NCBI GenBank assembly: GCA_029582265.1
Contig: JAQQFT010000023.1
Span: forward strand, 3,249,071-3,313,070
DNA from: Zoroaster sp. YZ-2022
Taxonomy: Eukaryota; Echinodermata; Asteroidea; Forcipulatida; Zoroasteridae
DNA: 64,000 bases
Reading direction: 5' to 3'
The notes under the pieces are model-generated. The model was not told the DNA's origin. It did not search any database and worked only from the letters and a program-made list of their open reading frames with translations. This document shows, one piece after another, positions 50,451-60,914 of this stretch; the stretch's first letter is position 1, and the number at the start of each line of letters is the position of its first letter. The position numbers were made by a program, and so were the translations under genes.

Positions 50451-50977
50451 TCCTCCAAACACTTCAAACATTGTTTTAAAATACTTACTCAGAAATCAAG
50501 ATTAAATAGACACATGAGACACAGGTGGGTCTCAAAACAATATTTATTACAAAACGCCTTATGAAGGATGTCAGTCCCTTGTATCTGAAAGTTTGCTTGA
50601 CGAATATTATCCATTTATCTATTCAAATTAATAAGTAATTAACTAATTAAAAAGACCTTAATTTTATCTCAATAATCATTCCTGCAGTAAGGTCGCTAAT
50701 TTGACACCTTTATAGTTAAAAGGTCGTTACAGCGTTAACGTAATAACAAGCCCGTTGTACAGTACTGACAAAGTCGTCGCTTCATTGTGTACGATACGAC
50801 TAACGTTACGTACACAATGCACCCGTATGATATGAATGACTGACCGCGAACTATTCACAGAAGTGAAAACTTTATGATCCCTCCGCCTCTATGATCACTA
50901 TATAACACACACAAAATAAACATTAGTCGGACGGCTTCTGATAAAAGTGTCATTAAGTAGCAGTTTCTACGCTGCAT
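50451..50977. other. Intergenic stretch with one clear hairpin
   Basis: AT-rich sequence between the THAP promoter region and a short broken reading frame. Apart from the inverted repeat at 50783-50819 I see no feature. Confidence 0.5.
50783..50819. repeat. Perfect 11-bp inverted repeat
   Basis: CATTGTGTACG at 50783-50793 and its exact reverse complement CGTACACAATG at 50809-50819 enclose a 15-base loop that itself contains AACGTT. It could be a cis-regulatory dyad or a fold-back. No gene start is close enough to assign it. Confidence 0.75.
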
Positions 50978-51184
50978 ATGGAAGCAGTGCTGAATGTACT
51001 GAGGCGATAACAACTTGTCCAATCAGACAACACTGAAAACCAATACCAGGATATCATGAATATGTATGAGTGGTACTGCAGAAGCTTAGACCCCGTTGTG
51101 AAGACAATTAACACTCTGCTGGCTGGAAAGGTGATAATTGGCTCTCCACAGTGTAGTGAAGAACTAGAACAGTCAGTGGCATAG
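50978..51184 (+). pseudogene. Short coding-like frame with one in-frame stop
   Basis: ATG at 50978 starts MEAVLNVLRR, meets TAA at 51008-51010, then runs on in the same frame through QLVQSDNTENQYQDIMNMYE, WYCRSLDPVVKTINTLLAGK and IGSPQCSEELEQSVA to TAG at 51184. Composition is protein-like and mainly helical. The stop is followed directly by CAA, so one C-to-T change of a former CAA would explain it. No family recognised. It could be a decayed exon, or translation may start only at the Met at 51056. Confidence 0.4.
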
Positions 51185-51588
51185 AATAGTTCGTATTTTT
51201 ATGTGGGCAGAGACAAGCAATATTCAAACCAAACTAAAAGATTTGCACTTATTGCCGTTAATGATGCAGTGTTATTTGTTTGGCATGATTTTTATGGTTT
51301 ATATTCATTTTCAAATTTTCAAAGGAGTGGTTAAGTTTCTCTTAAATGAAGGAACAACATTGGCATTTGATAACGTATATTAATTTAAATTCTCTGTTAC
51401 AATCACAAAACTAAACCATGCAATCACGGAATCACGATTTTTAATATCAAAAACACAAAAGTGATGAAAACATTTTCCTTTTTCTATTCTAACAATTTTA
51501 TTTTAACATTTTATTAACAAACAAAACGAATCGACTGCACCTTTTTCCACATAGGCCAGGCTATGCTCTTCTTAAGCTCCTTTGGGTT
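51185..51588. other. Spacer before satellite D
   Basis: AT-rich sequence. A 60-codon frame at 51201-51383 is Phe- and Leu-rich and lacks any recognised motif. Nothing is called. Confidence 0.5.
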
Positions 51589-54497
51589 GCGAGGTGCACC
51601 CTATATTCAGACTCGCCTCTACTTAAACTAAAACAGTCTTATAGCGAGAATAAAACATTGTAAATCTCGCACCTTATATTTCAGACTCGCTCTCTTATAC
51701 TTAAAACACAAAAAATCAGTCTTATCATAGCGAGAATAAAACCATTGTAAATCTCGCACCCATATTTCAGACTCGCTCTTATACTTAAAACACAAAAATC
51801 AGTCTTATCATAGCGAGAATAAACCATTATAAATCTCGCACCTTATATTCAGACTCACTTTCTTATAGTTAAACCAACAAATCAGTTTCTGTCATAGTGA
51901 GAATGAAACCATTGTAAATCCTGCACCCTTATATTTCAGACTCGCTTCTTAGGCCTATTATACTTAAAACACAAAAATCAGTCTTAGCGAGAATAAAACC
52001 ATTTAAATATCGCACCTTATATTCAGACTCGCTCTCTTATACTTAAAAAATCAGTTTCGTTATAGCGAGAATGAAACCATTGTAAATCTGCAACCTTATA
52101 ATTCAGACTCGCCTCTTATACTTAAAATTAAGTTTCGTAATAGCGAGAATGAAACCATTGTAAATCTCACACCCTTATATTCAGACTCGCCTCTTTAAAC
52201 CAAAAATCAGTCTCATCATAGCGAGAATAAAACCATTGTAAATCTCGCACCCTTATAATTCAGACTCGCTCTTTATACTTAAAACAAAAACAAAATCAGT
52301 CTTATCATAGCGAGTATAAAACCATTGTAAATCTCCACCCTTATATTCAGACTCGCTCTCTTTTACTTAAACTAAAATCGTCTCATCATAGCAGAATAAA
52401 CCATTGTAAATCTCGCACCTTATATTCAGACTCGTCTCTTATAGTTAAACCAAAAATCAGTTTCGTCATAGTGAGAATGAAACCATTGTAAATCCGCACC
52501 TTATATTTCAGACTCGCTCTCTTATACTTAAACACAAAATCAGTCTTATCATAGCGAGATAAAACCATTGTAAATCTCGCACCTTATAATTCAGACTCGC
52601 TCTCTTATACTTAAAACAAAACAAAATCGTCTTATCATAGCGAGAATAAAACCATTGTAAATCTGCACCCTTATATTTTCAGACTCACTCTCTTTAAACC
52701 AAAAATCAGTCTGATCAATGAGAATAAAACCATTGTAAATCTCCCCTTATATTCAGACTCGCTCTCTTATACTTAAACTAAAACCAGTCTTATCATAGCG
52801 AGAATAAACCATTCTAAATCTCGCAACCCTTATATTTAGATACGCTCTTATACTTAAACAAAACAAAATCAGTCTTATCATAGCGAGAATAAAACCATTG
52901 TAAATCTCGCACCCTTATAATTCAGACTCAGTCTCTTATACTTTAAAACAAAACAAAAATCAGTCTTATCATAGCGAGAATAAAACCATTGTAAATCTCG
53001 CACCTTATATTTCAGACTCACTCTTTAAACCAAAATCAGTCTGATCATAGCGAGAATAAAACCATTGTAAACTCGCACCCTTATATTAGACTCGCTCTCT
53101 TATACTTAAACTAAAACCAGTCTTATCATAGCGAGAATAAACCATTCTAAATCTCGCACCTTATATTTAGATACGCTCTCTTATACTTAAAACAAAACAA
53201 AAATCAGTCTTATCATAGCGAGAATAAAACCATTGTAAATCTCGCACCTTATAATTCAGACTCGCTCTCTTATACTTAAAACAAAACAAAAATCAGTCTT
53301 ATCATAGCGAGAATAAAACCATTGTAAATCTCTGCACTTATATTTCAGACTCACTCTCTTTAAACCAAAAATCAGTCTGATCATAGGAGAATAAAACCAT
53401 TGTAAATCTCGCACCCTTATATTCAGACTCGCTCTTTATACTTAAACTAAACCAGTCTTATCATAGAGAATAAAACCATTGTAAATCTCAACCTTATATT
53501 CAGATACGCTCTCTTATACTTAAAACAAAACAAAATCAGTCTTATCATAGCGAGAATAAAACCATTGTAAATCTCGCACCTTATATTCAGACTGGCTCTC
53601 TTATACTTAAACAAAAATCAGTATAGCGAGAATAAAGGCATTGTAAATCTCGCACCCTTATATTCAGACTCGTTCTCTTATACTTAAACAAAAAATCAGT
53701 GTTATCATAGCGAGAATAAAACCATTGTAAATCTCGCACCCTTATATTCAGACTCGCCTCTTATACTTAAACTAAAATCAGTCTCATCATAGCGAGAATA
53801 AACCATTAAATCTCGCACCCTATATTCAGACTCGCTCTCTTATACTTAAACTAAAATCAAGTCTTATCATGGAGACTAATACCATTGTAAATCTCGCACC
53901 CTTATAATATTCAGACTCGCTCTCTTATACTAAACTAAAATCAGTCCTATCATAGCGAGAATAAACCATTGTAAATCTCGCACCCTTATATTCAGACTCG
54001 CCTCTATACTTAAACTAAAATCAGTCTTATCATAGCGAGAATAAAGCCATTGTAAATCTCGCACCCTTATATTCAGACTCGCTCTCTTATACTTAAACAA
54101 AAATCAGTCTTATCATAGCGAGAATAAAGGCATTGTAAATCTCACCCTTATATTCAGACTCGCTCTCTTATACTTAAACTAAAATCAGTCTCATCATAGC
54201 GAGAATAAAACCATTGTAAATCTCGCACCCTTATATTCAGACTCGCCTCTTATACTTAAACTAAAATCAGTCTCATCATAGCGAGAATAAAACCATTGTA
54301 AATCTGCACCTTATATTCAGACTCGCTCTCTTATACTTAAACAAAATCAGTCTAGCGAGAATAAAGGCATTTGTAAATCTCGCACTTATATTCAGACTCG
54401 CTCTCTTATACTTAAACAAAAATCAGTATATCATAGCGAGAATAAACCATTGTAAATCTCGCACTTTATATTCAGACTCTCTCTTATACATAAAATA
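51589..54497. repeat. Satellite D, tandem array, unit about 82 bp, about 35 copies
   Basis: The unit contains TATATTCAGACTCGCTCTC, TTATACTTAAACTAAAATCA, GTCTTATCATAGCGAGAATA and ACCATTGTAAATCTCGCACC. CTCGCT and AGCGAG are inverted within the unit, about 40 bases apart. Copies differ by indels of 1-15 bases. The array begins after GGGTTGCGAGGTGCACC and ends abruptly at CATAAAATAGAAAGGGGGCC. It is unrelated to satellites A-C by eye. Confidence 0.97.
52676..53560. repeat. Higher-order repeat of about 333 bp (four monomers) within satellite D
   Basis: A variant monomer with CAGACTCACTCT, missing the CTTATAC phrase and reading CAGTCTGATCA, recurs at about 52681, 53014 and 53346. A second variant with AGATACGCTC recurs at about 52837, 53168 and 53503. 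Both sets are spaced about 333 bp, that is four monomers, so a four-unit block was itself tandemly amplified to about three copies. Confidence 0.8.
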
Positions 54498-55505
54498 GAA
54501 AGGGGGCCATGGCTCACTGCTGGATGCTTATGAAACCCGTTTTTAAATTTGACATCAGTACAACTGGGCAGCTTAATAATGCTTTAATAATATTTTTAGA
54601 AACAAGCTAATATATAGCATGTTTTGTTTCTATGTAAGAAGGCACCCGATCAATACTTTCGTATTTATAGTAAATGAGGGAAATTGCTGACATTGGATGG
54701 GTGAAAGCACAGATTCAGGGTGGGAAGGGTTAAACTGGGCTCCAGAAATGCATGTATGTGTGCATCGGTTTACTGTACAAAGATTTGTCAATGGGGCAGG
54801 GGCTTAGGTCGGGGTGAGGGTGGGCATGAGGTTTGTGAGGGGACGTGGTCATTAGTATGATTAAATTGTTCAAGACATTGAGATAGCTGTAAATAATTAG
54901 AAAGGCTTTCCTATAACAGCATAACTGAACCAAATTTTCTGGGCTGTCATATCTCCAAAATATCTCAGTACAAAAGATGACATTCCGGTTTGTCCTTAAA
55001 GATTTTAAACTACCATTGCGTAAGGATCAGGTGACAACATTTCATCAAGGATATAGTTTTTTTTTACAACTTTATTATTTCTTAACAATAATTTTTTTTC
55101 ACATTGTGTACGCGGGAACAAATTTACATATACAATGTATGGTGGCTAAGAGAAGCCTCACAAATTGGGAAAACGTTCATACTCCTGTGTGAAAAGTCTT
55201 TGAAAGCAAGCACAGCAGAATTCCAATCGATCCAACAATTTTGGCTGCAATTGGACATCGTTTCATATCAAAAATAAATAAATAAATAAAAATGCCGCCA
55301 CCTGGGTCTGAGGCGACGCGCGCGGAGACCAGAAACCAGAGACTTTTTTGGCCTAATAGTCCAAGTCCAGAAGAGAATATTATTATTGAATAATATTCAT
55401 TTGTGAATATATAATTATATGTCCACATATTAATAAACATTATAGTATTCTCCAATATTGTCCGATAGTTTATTATTATCTCATGAATAATAGATTTGAC
55501 TACTC
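54498..55505. other. Unique-looking stretch
   Basis: Mixed sequence with a short (TAAA)n-type tract at about 55271-55290 and a CpG-rich patch near 55314-55325. No satellite period. The only coding hint is the small minus-strand frame listed separately. Confidence 0.5.
55177..55266 (-). CDS. Very short frame with signal-peptide-like sequence
   Basis: The minus strand reads MKRCPIAAKIVGSIGILLCL and ends after FHTGV at a stop: a basic start followed by a hydrophobic stretch, as in a signal peptide or membrane anchor. It lies just downstream (in its own direction) of a CpG-rich patch. At 29 codons it could be a first exon, a microprotein or chance. Confidence 0.15.
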   Translation of the reverse strand: MKRCPIAAKIVGSIGILLCLLSKTFHTGV

Positions 55506-55736
55506 TTGGGTCAAAAAATTAATTCTCAATTCAATTGGCAAGAGCTCTTCAAATTTAGTTACAATATTCATAACTACAACACCAGAACTTCAACCAAAAC
55601 ATATTCATCTTCCAAAACACAGGACACAAATATTCCTTCCTCCATGGTGCAATCAACTAGAACAAGCTTCGCAGTGATATTAGAAACTGTTACACTTAAT
55701 GCATTTAAATATAAAATTAAAATGTACCTATAAAAT
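55506..55736 (+). mobile_element. 3' terminal fragment of a LINE reverse transcriptase ORF
   Basis: One open frame of 75 codons shows IHNYNTR near the start and ends NAFKYKIKMYL then stop. In CR1/L2-type and related LINE proteins the C-terminal end has a H.YNTR motif followed about 50-60 residues later by FK.KLK.YL, so this is the extreme C-terminus of such a protein. The WNSLP block usually between them is not obvious. It is on the opposite strand to the LINE at 40-42 kb and is 5'-truncated, as LINE insertions usually are. Confidence 0.6.
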
Positions 55737-56856
55737 TGTTCTATGTAAAATACTTATGTGTATTATCTTTGTTAATTGTTATCATAGTACCATGACTCAA
55801 AATTTGCAGTTTATTCATGATTCGTGTTTTGATGCTTTTGTATTTCCATCTGACCGTTCGTGTGTCTTGTCTTGTATTTTATGGCATATCCTCAACTTCA
55901 AACAACGACATTATATGGTACACCATTAGGTTTTTTTTCCCTCATGACATAAGGTACACCATTGGCCTATCCTAATTGTGATTTCCTAAGTCATTGTACC
56001 ATGGTACAACACTGTACTCCGCCAAGGTCAAACATCTTGATCCCAGTATCAGTCTGGTAGAGCCAATTATCACCTTTGTTTATATCTTGGTTTACTAATA
56101 GGCTTAAACAACAGGGGCTTGTGGCTCATAAGTTCACTTCATCCATATTCATAATTATGTTGGTGTTGGTGGTGGAGTGTATAGCCTGATTGGTTAATCT
56201 GTTATCGCTTCACTGCTTCTTTCAGTACATATGCCAATGGTAGGCAAACTGTGCACAATACTTAATGACACTTTTATCGTATCTGTCCGACTAATGAAAA
56301 TCGCTTTATTTTGCAAAATAAAATTGTCATGTTTTGTTTATTTTCAAATCCACATAAAACACTTAAATTTCTACTGAGTGAAATTGCGCACAAATCATGT
56401 GGAATTAATTTGTGTCGCGGACTTAAGCACGCTGTTTTGCTATGTGAAGCATTCAACATGGCGCCCTCCATGAAGATGTGAAACTGATGAGCGAAAGCGT
56501 TAATTGACGGTATGGAACTTATTTTATTTAGAACTGTCACGTTTATTTATTTCATATTCAATACTAATTTAATCACGTAATCATTTTATTAGTTCACTAT
56601 AGCTTACTCTTGCCGTAACAATAAATTGTTGCACATTTACGTTTACTTTTATACGACCAACTCCGACCTTGTTTGAACATAAATGCGTACACATGATTGA
56701 TCTAGCTAAATGTCTGTAGGAAAAGTACCAACGTGTGCAAAGGCGATGATAGACTTAATATTACAATTATATTTGCCACTATTATTTAGTAATATACGTT
56801 ATCTAACGGTACTTCTTCCATTTGACAAAATATTAAATTACATTTATCTGTTGTTT
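55737..56856. other. Intergenic stretch upstream of the short-exon gene
   Basis: AT-rich. It contains the 16-bp palindrome TTGTACCATGGTACAA (55994-56009), doubled GGTACACCATT phrases near 55917 and 55952, and a CAACATGGCGCC motif near 56455 that resembles a YY1 site. No gene is supported. Confidence 0.5.
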
Positions 56857-58034
56857 ATGAATAGACCGAGCTGCGCTTCAATGGATGGTACAGAGAAGCA
56901 TTACGGAGGGTGCAATGAGGACGATAGTGAAGATGAGCTTCCCCTTTCAATTTTGATGAATAATTTTAAGGTCAGTCCAACTGCTTCATTATTTTGGTAC
57001 TACAACACCCTCCCCCACTCCCATTATTTAAGTGTTTTTTTTCTATTTTCCTTCTAGGTTACAGCTGTTGATGGTACTGTCGATGATGACTTGTCATTGT
57101 CTTGTATGGACATTTTAAATGACATAATCGGAGAGGTGAGGAATTTATATATAAAACGATAATCCAGTTTCCTTGCAAGGAAATGACATTTTCAATTTCA
57201 ACACTTTTTTTAATATGCTCATTCTCATGAACATGTCATTATTGTTTAGTTTTATTTAAAATTGGTTGTACTACCAAAACATAAACAAAAAGTAACTGAT
57301 CTCTTCCTTGCTTACCTGAAAGGATAATGAAGATCAACATCCTGTTCGAGACCAACATGAAAGTCAAGGGCAACATCAGATTCCTATCATGGACAATGCA
57401 TTGGTAACTTTTGTTTGCATGATTTGTTTCTTTTCAATTTGCAGTAAATTCAAAATAATTTGTGTGGTCAATAGATATTGGGGCTAAACTTTTGCTTACC
57501 TGTGTGGAGTTTTTCTGCAATTTTAAATTTGTAAGGTAAAGTAATCCTATTGAGAATGCACTGTACATGTGTTTCATGTTGGCTGAGTCATTTTGAACAA
57601 AACCTTTTTATGATGTTTCTGTTATACATAAAAGGTGATTTAAAGGAATTGTTGCTTTTTGTGGTTATTACAATTTCATTGTTCAGTCATGACCAATCCT
57701 ACTCCAAAAAGAGAGCATATTCCATAAATTGAAATGTGTCTCTTTATTCCAATAGCTGCCAGATTTTGATGAGATAAACGACGATGTACCTCGCAAGACT
57801 AATTGCAGATCCAGTTGAGAACATACTGATCACTGTAAGTAAAACGCCCAGATGATACAAGTAGAAGTAGTCCTTAGATTAACCTGTAGTAATATTTAAT
57901 TGTATGTTGTTAAACAATGTACATGCATTTTTCTTGCCCACAAAGGATTTCTGGTGTTCCTATAACAATTGAAGATGAGGGTGGCGCAGATGCAGATGAA
58001 GAAGATCTCAAATCTCAACGAGAATAATGAATCG
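56857..58034 (+). CDS. Unrecognised gene of short, acidic, phase-0 exons (3' end not seen)
   Basis: Five exon candidates with canonical splice signals: A 56857-56970 (from ATG, MNRPSCASMDGTE..., donor GTCAGT), B 57058-57135 (CTTCTAG acceptor, DDDLSLSCMDILNDIIGE, donor GTGAGG), C 57323-57403 (donor GTAACT), D 57756-57834 (CCAATAG acceptor, LPDFDEINDDVP, donor GTAAGT), E 57946-58034 (ISGVPITIEDEGGADADEED, donor GTAATT). A-C run in phase 0, with B of 26 and C of 27 codons. D has one extra base, and E behaves as if it had one extra base at its start and another in an AAA run; allowing for these, all five stay in phase 0. The product is strongly acidic and Ser/Asp-rich, with no domain I recognise. 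Exon A could instead begin at an AG acceptor at 56864. The chain leads into a transposon-rich block, so further exons may lie beyond. Confidence 0.55.
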
Positions 58035-58201
58035 GTAATTTTGTCATTATGTTTGTTTGATGGGTTTTCATTCCGATAGAATGTGTTGTAAGCAGTGTGA
58101 TCCTTGGAACCAAGGCATCTAATATTTTTTTAAATAATCTGTGGCATCTAATACATTTTATTATCTGAGAACAAAATCCACAAAATAACTCATTGTTTTT
58201 G

Positions 58202-58202
<1 letters not shown>
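58035..58202. other. Probable intron after exon E
   Basis: AT-rich sequence following the GTAATT donor. It contains a repeated GGCATCTAATA phrase (58115 and 58143) and leads into a (TA)n tract. No coding sequence. Confidence 0.45.

Positions 58203-58261
<59 letters not shown>
58203..58261. repeat. (TA)n microsatellite
   Basis: About 60 bp of pure TA directly abutting the left end of the first mariner element. It includes or extends the TA target duplication. Confidence 0.98.
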
Positions 58262-58265
<4 letters not shown>

Positions 58266-58499
58266 TGTATCAAAAAATGTCCCACTATGAAAATTGCCCT
58301 GAAATTATATTTATAATTTTGAAAAATCTTTACATAGGTTGATAGACAATGGTTCAGTGCTTTTTTTTTGCATTGCATACATCATGCTCACGCATGATTG
58401 AGCACAGCTAATTACGTAAATTTCGGACACATCTGTTTTGCGCGAAAAGTGCTGATTGAAAACAGGATCTGTGACCATGACAAACAACGTTAGGTATGC
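58262..58499. repeat. Left terminal inverted repeat of transposon 1
   Basis: Pairs with 60055-60299 from the tip through TTACATAGGTTGATAGACAA, CATGATTGAGCACAG, ATCTGTTTTGCGCGAAAA and GTTAGGTATGC. Confidence 0.9.
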
Positions 58500-58549
58500 C
58501 CTTTGTTTATCACAAATTGCCATTACTTTGAATTAACCCTTTCACACTT

Positions 58550-59643
58550 TCAGTCCTCAACTTGTCCACCATTTCTTTCCTGGCAGATTTGGGCCCTCCT
58601 CAGCATATCGTACACTGCACGCCGGATCAAAGCTCTGTCCCTTCTGAGAACATTGACTTCTGCCGTTATGCGTTCGTCAAGGTCATCCAGGTCCCTAGGT
58701 GAGTAACGTACACTTTGACTTAAGATGACCCCACAAGAAAAAGTCAAGAGGGCTGAAGTCCGGTGACCTCGGGGCCATTCCACGTCACGGTGTAGGGCAA
58801 TCACTGTTCTCCGAACAGTTCTGTAAGGCGGTCTGTTACAGTCCTCCGTCTGTGGGTGGGCACCATCCCGCTCCACCACGCCTTCTGAAATCGCCATTTC
58901 TGTTGCGACGATAACGGGGCAGTTGGTCATGACAGGAACAATGTTCTCGTTAAGCATCTGCAGATAATGCTCACCGTTAATGTTATGGCGGAAGAAAAAG
59001 GGCCGATAATTGAGCCATTGCTCCCAAACTATCCACACAGTCAGCTTGTGTCTGTCGTCACGACGTTGATACTGGAAATCAAGGGGAGCGTGTCCACGAG
59101 GGCAGTACTCTCGGATATTGTGAGTGTTAACTGATGCATTGAGGAAAAGCCTGATTCATCCCTCGATGATAAGATTGTCCAAGAATCGGGGTTGTGCAAG
59201 GAGCCATCTGCGAAGCGCAGTCGTCGCTGTTGATCCCAGGTAGAAGTTCGTGACGCTTAATCATCTGATAGGGATGAAAGTGAAGGTCAACACGAGTTAT
59301 CCTGTTGAAAGTGGCTGATGGCATCCCAAGACCATTGCGTCGGCTGCTGAATGTCTGAGCTCTTCCTTCTCCCGCCTGTTGCTGCTCAACGAGACGATTT
59401 CGACAGCTTCGATATTCGCGACAGATCTGCCAGTTCGTCGACGTCCAGATCTTCCCTTATTCAGATTATGACTTGTTCCCGTCGTTCGGTACTTCTGTGC
59501 GTTTCTGAAACTTTTTTCCTCGATGGCATCGCACATTTGGGAATTCCTGACGAAACTCCGGAGGACTGCCCCAACACTGTTGGTACGATGGTATTCTGTT
59601 ACCATGAAAGATCGCTGTTCAGGGTGTACTGTGGCCTAACCAT
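58550..59643 (-). pseudogene. Tc1/mariner-type transposase of element 1, frameshifted
   Basis: A transposase excises and reinserts the element at TA sites using a DDE/D triad. The minus strand starts at MVRPQYTLNSDLS (59643). It continues through an N-terminal helix-turn-helix region with NKGRSGRRRTGRS and SATFNRITRVDLHFHPYQM, then DESGF plus LNASVN (first catalytic D), ERDGAHPQ (second D) and SPDFSPLDFFLWGHLKSK (third D). It ends with DLDDLDERITAEV and CQERNGGQVED. Length about 364 codons, near normal. The frame changes at least five times, so it is inactive as read. Allowing for shifts, I count 41 residues between the second and third D. Confidence 0.9.
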
Positions 59644-60054
59644 CCTTGGGAGTTTGCTTTCAATGCAAAGTGAGGAACTGTGCACCCAGGGCCCACAAAT
59701 TTATCCCATTTGCTTGTAATCCATTATGTAATTAATGATGTAACAACTGAACATTAGGTCCGTACATTTCAGTTGAACTGAAATGTGTCAAGGGATGTGC
59801 TGAGTTTAAGAAAGTGCAAACACCTGGTGTTGCACCATTCTGGGAACATCCATTCATTGTTTACATAACATGACATAAGAGAACTGAGTGCACTTTCCTG
59901 TCATCTTGGCACGTCTCCCAACCTCAATGACTTGATTAACCTTAGAAGGCAGATAACAGGCAAGTAGCAAGTAAATGCTTACAAGCAAAGAAATGGTAGC
60001 CACCTGGAGAGCAAAGGGTTAAGGCAATTTCTGAACATTTTGAGGACACTTAGT

Positions 60055-60295
60055 GCATACCTAACGTTGCTTCTCATGTCTCAGATCCTGTTTCATCCCA
60101 GCATTTTTTCGCGCAAAACAGATGTATCGCAATTTACGTAATTAGCCTGTGCTCAATCATGCATGACATGATGAGTATGTGCATTTGCACAAAAAAAACA
60201 TGAACCATTGTCTATCAACCTATGTAAAGTTTTTTCAAAAATTATAGAATATTAATTTCAGGGCAATTTTCATAGTGGACATTTTTTTGATACAC

Positions 60296-60299
<4 letters not shown>
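60055..60299. repeat. Right terminal inverted repeat of transposon 1
   Basis: Reverse complement of the left arm with scattered differences. The inner boundary is at GCATACCTAACGTTG. Confidence 0.9.

Positions 60300-60336
<37 letters not shown>
60299..60336. repeat. (TA)n microsatellite
   Basis: A TA tract abutting the right end of transposon 1, ending in AGAGA. Confidence 0.97.
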
Positions 60337-60340
<4 letters not shown>

Positions 60341-60362
60341 ATGATTGCTGCTTGAACCGAGC

Positions 60363-60413
60363 CACGCTTATGCGATCATCAGACATCATCAGTTCGATGA
60401 TCGCATAAGCGTG
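60363..60413. repeat. Perfect 18-bp inverted repeat with hammerhead-like strings
   Basis: CACGCTTATGCGATCATC (60363-60380) and GATGATCGCATAAGCGTG (60396-60413) are exact reverse complements around a 15-base loop. After 1 or 3 spacer bases the pairing resumes with CCGAG/CTCGG. The right arm is followed by AAACTCGG, and the minus strand over the left arm reads CTGATGATCGC, so the pieces of a hammerhead core (CUGAUGA, helix II, GAAA) occur but not all correct on one strand. It sits between two (TA)n tracts. Confidence 0.7.
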
Positions 60414-60524
60414 AAACTCGGAGTTACAACCACGTTCCAGCAAGTCTTCATTCATACTACGCTCTGCATAGCATCGAGCACTCTGCATGAAGATAGCTCC
60501 TCACCCAGTATAGCTTCTCACTCA

Positions 60525-60611
<87 letters not shown>
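60525..60611. repeat. (TA)n microsatellite
   Basis: About 87 bp of TA with one AAAT interruption, ending just before the left TIR of transposon 2. Frames translating as repeated Tyr-Ile come from this tract. Confidence 0.98.
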
Positions 60612-60614
<3 letters not shown>

Positions 60615-60615
<1 letters not shown>

Positions 60616-60820
60616 CAGTGCGTATCAAAAAAGGTAATCCGAATTAGGGGTTAATATGCAGGTTATTTAGTTTGACAATTTACATGTAGTGTACCAAATA
60701 AGAGAACCCTCAGCTTCCATTGATACCTTTATTGACCCATTGCTGTCACACATGACCGAGTACATTGTTATTAAAAATGACAAATTCAAATCGCATTTTG
60801 CAAGTTTGGGTAATCAGTGC
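60615..60820. repeat. Left terminal inverted repeat of transposon 2
   Basis: Pairs with 62114-62321 from the tip through TTTAGTTTGACAATTTACAT, GTAGTGTACCAAA, CAAATTCAAATCGCATTTTG and TTTGGGTAATCAG. Confidence 0.92.
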
Positions 60821-60914
60821 AAGGCAGGATAATTAGTGAAAGTCGTATGATTAACCAGATTTTCTTTAGGAATGACGGGACATTATTCAAGAAGAATCTC
60901 TTCTACATTGCCCT

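Larger units (their letters stand above)
58262..60299 (-). mobile_element. Tc1/mariner-type DNA transposon 1 with long TIRs
   Basis: An element of about 2.04 kb bounded by TA and inverted repeats of roughly 240 bp that start ACAGTGTATCAAAAAATGT at the left and, reversed, ACAGGTGTATCAAAAAAATG at the right. Inside is a minus-strand transposase. TIR arms match well but show indels and substitutions, so this is an old insertion. Confidence 0.93.

Noticed and set aside
56484..56501. CTGATGAGCGAAAGCG as a hammerhead ribozyme core
   Set aside because: CTGATGA is followed almost at once by CGAAA with no room for helix II, and no flanking stems were found.
56274..56540. 88-codon minus-strand frame
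   Set aside because: No domain, weak composition and no splice or promoter context; probably chance.
60270..60578. Open frames with repeated Ile-Tyr
   Set aside because: They are translations of the (TA)n tracts.
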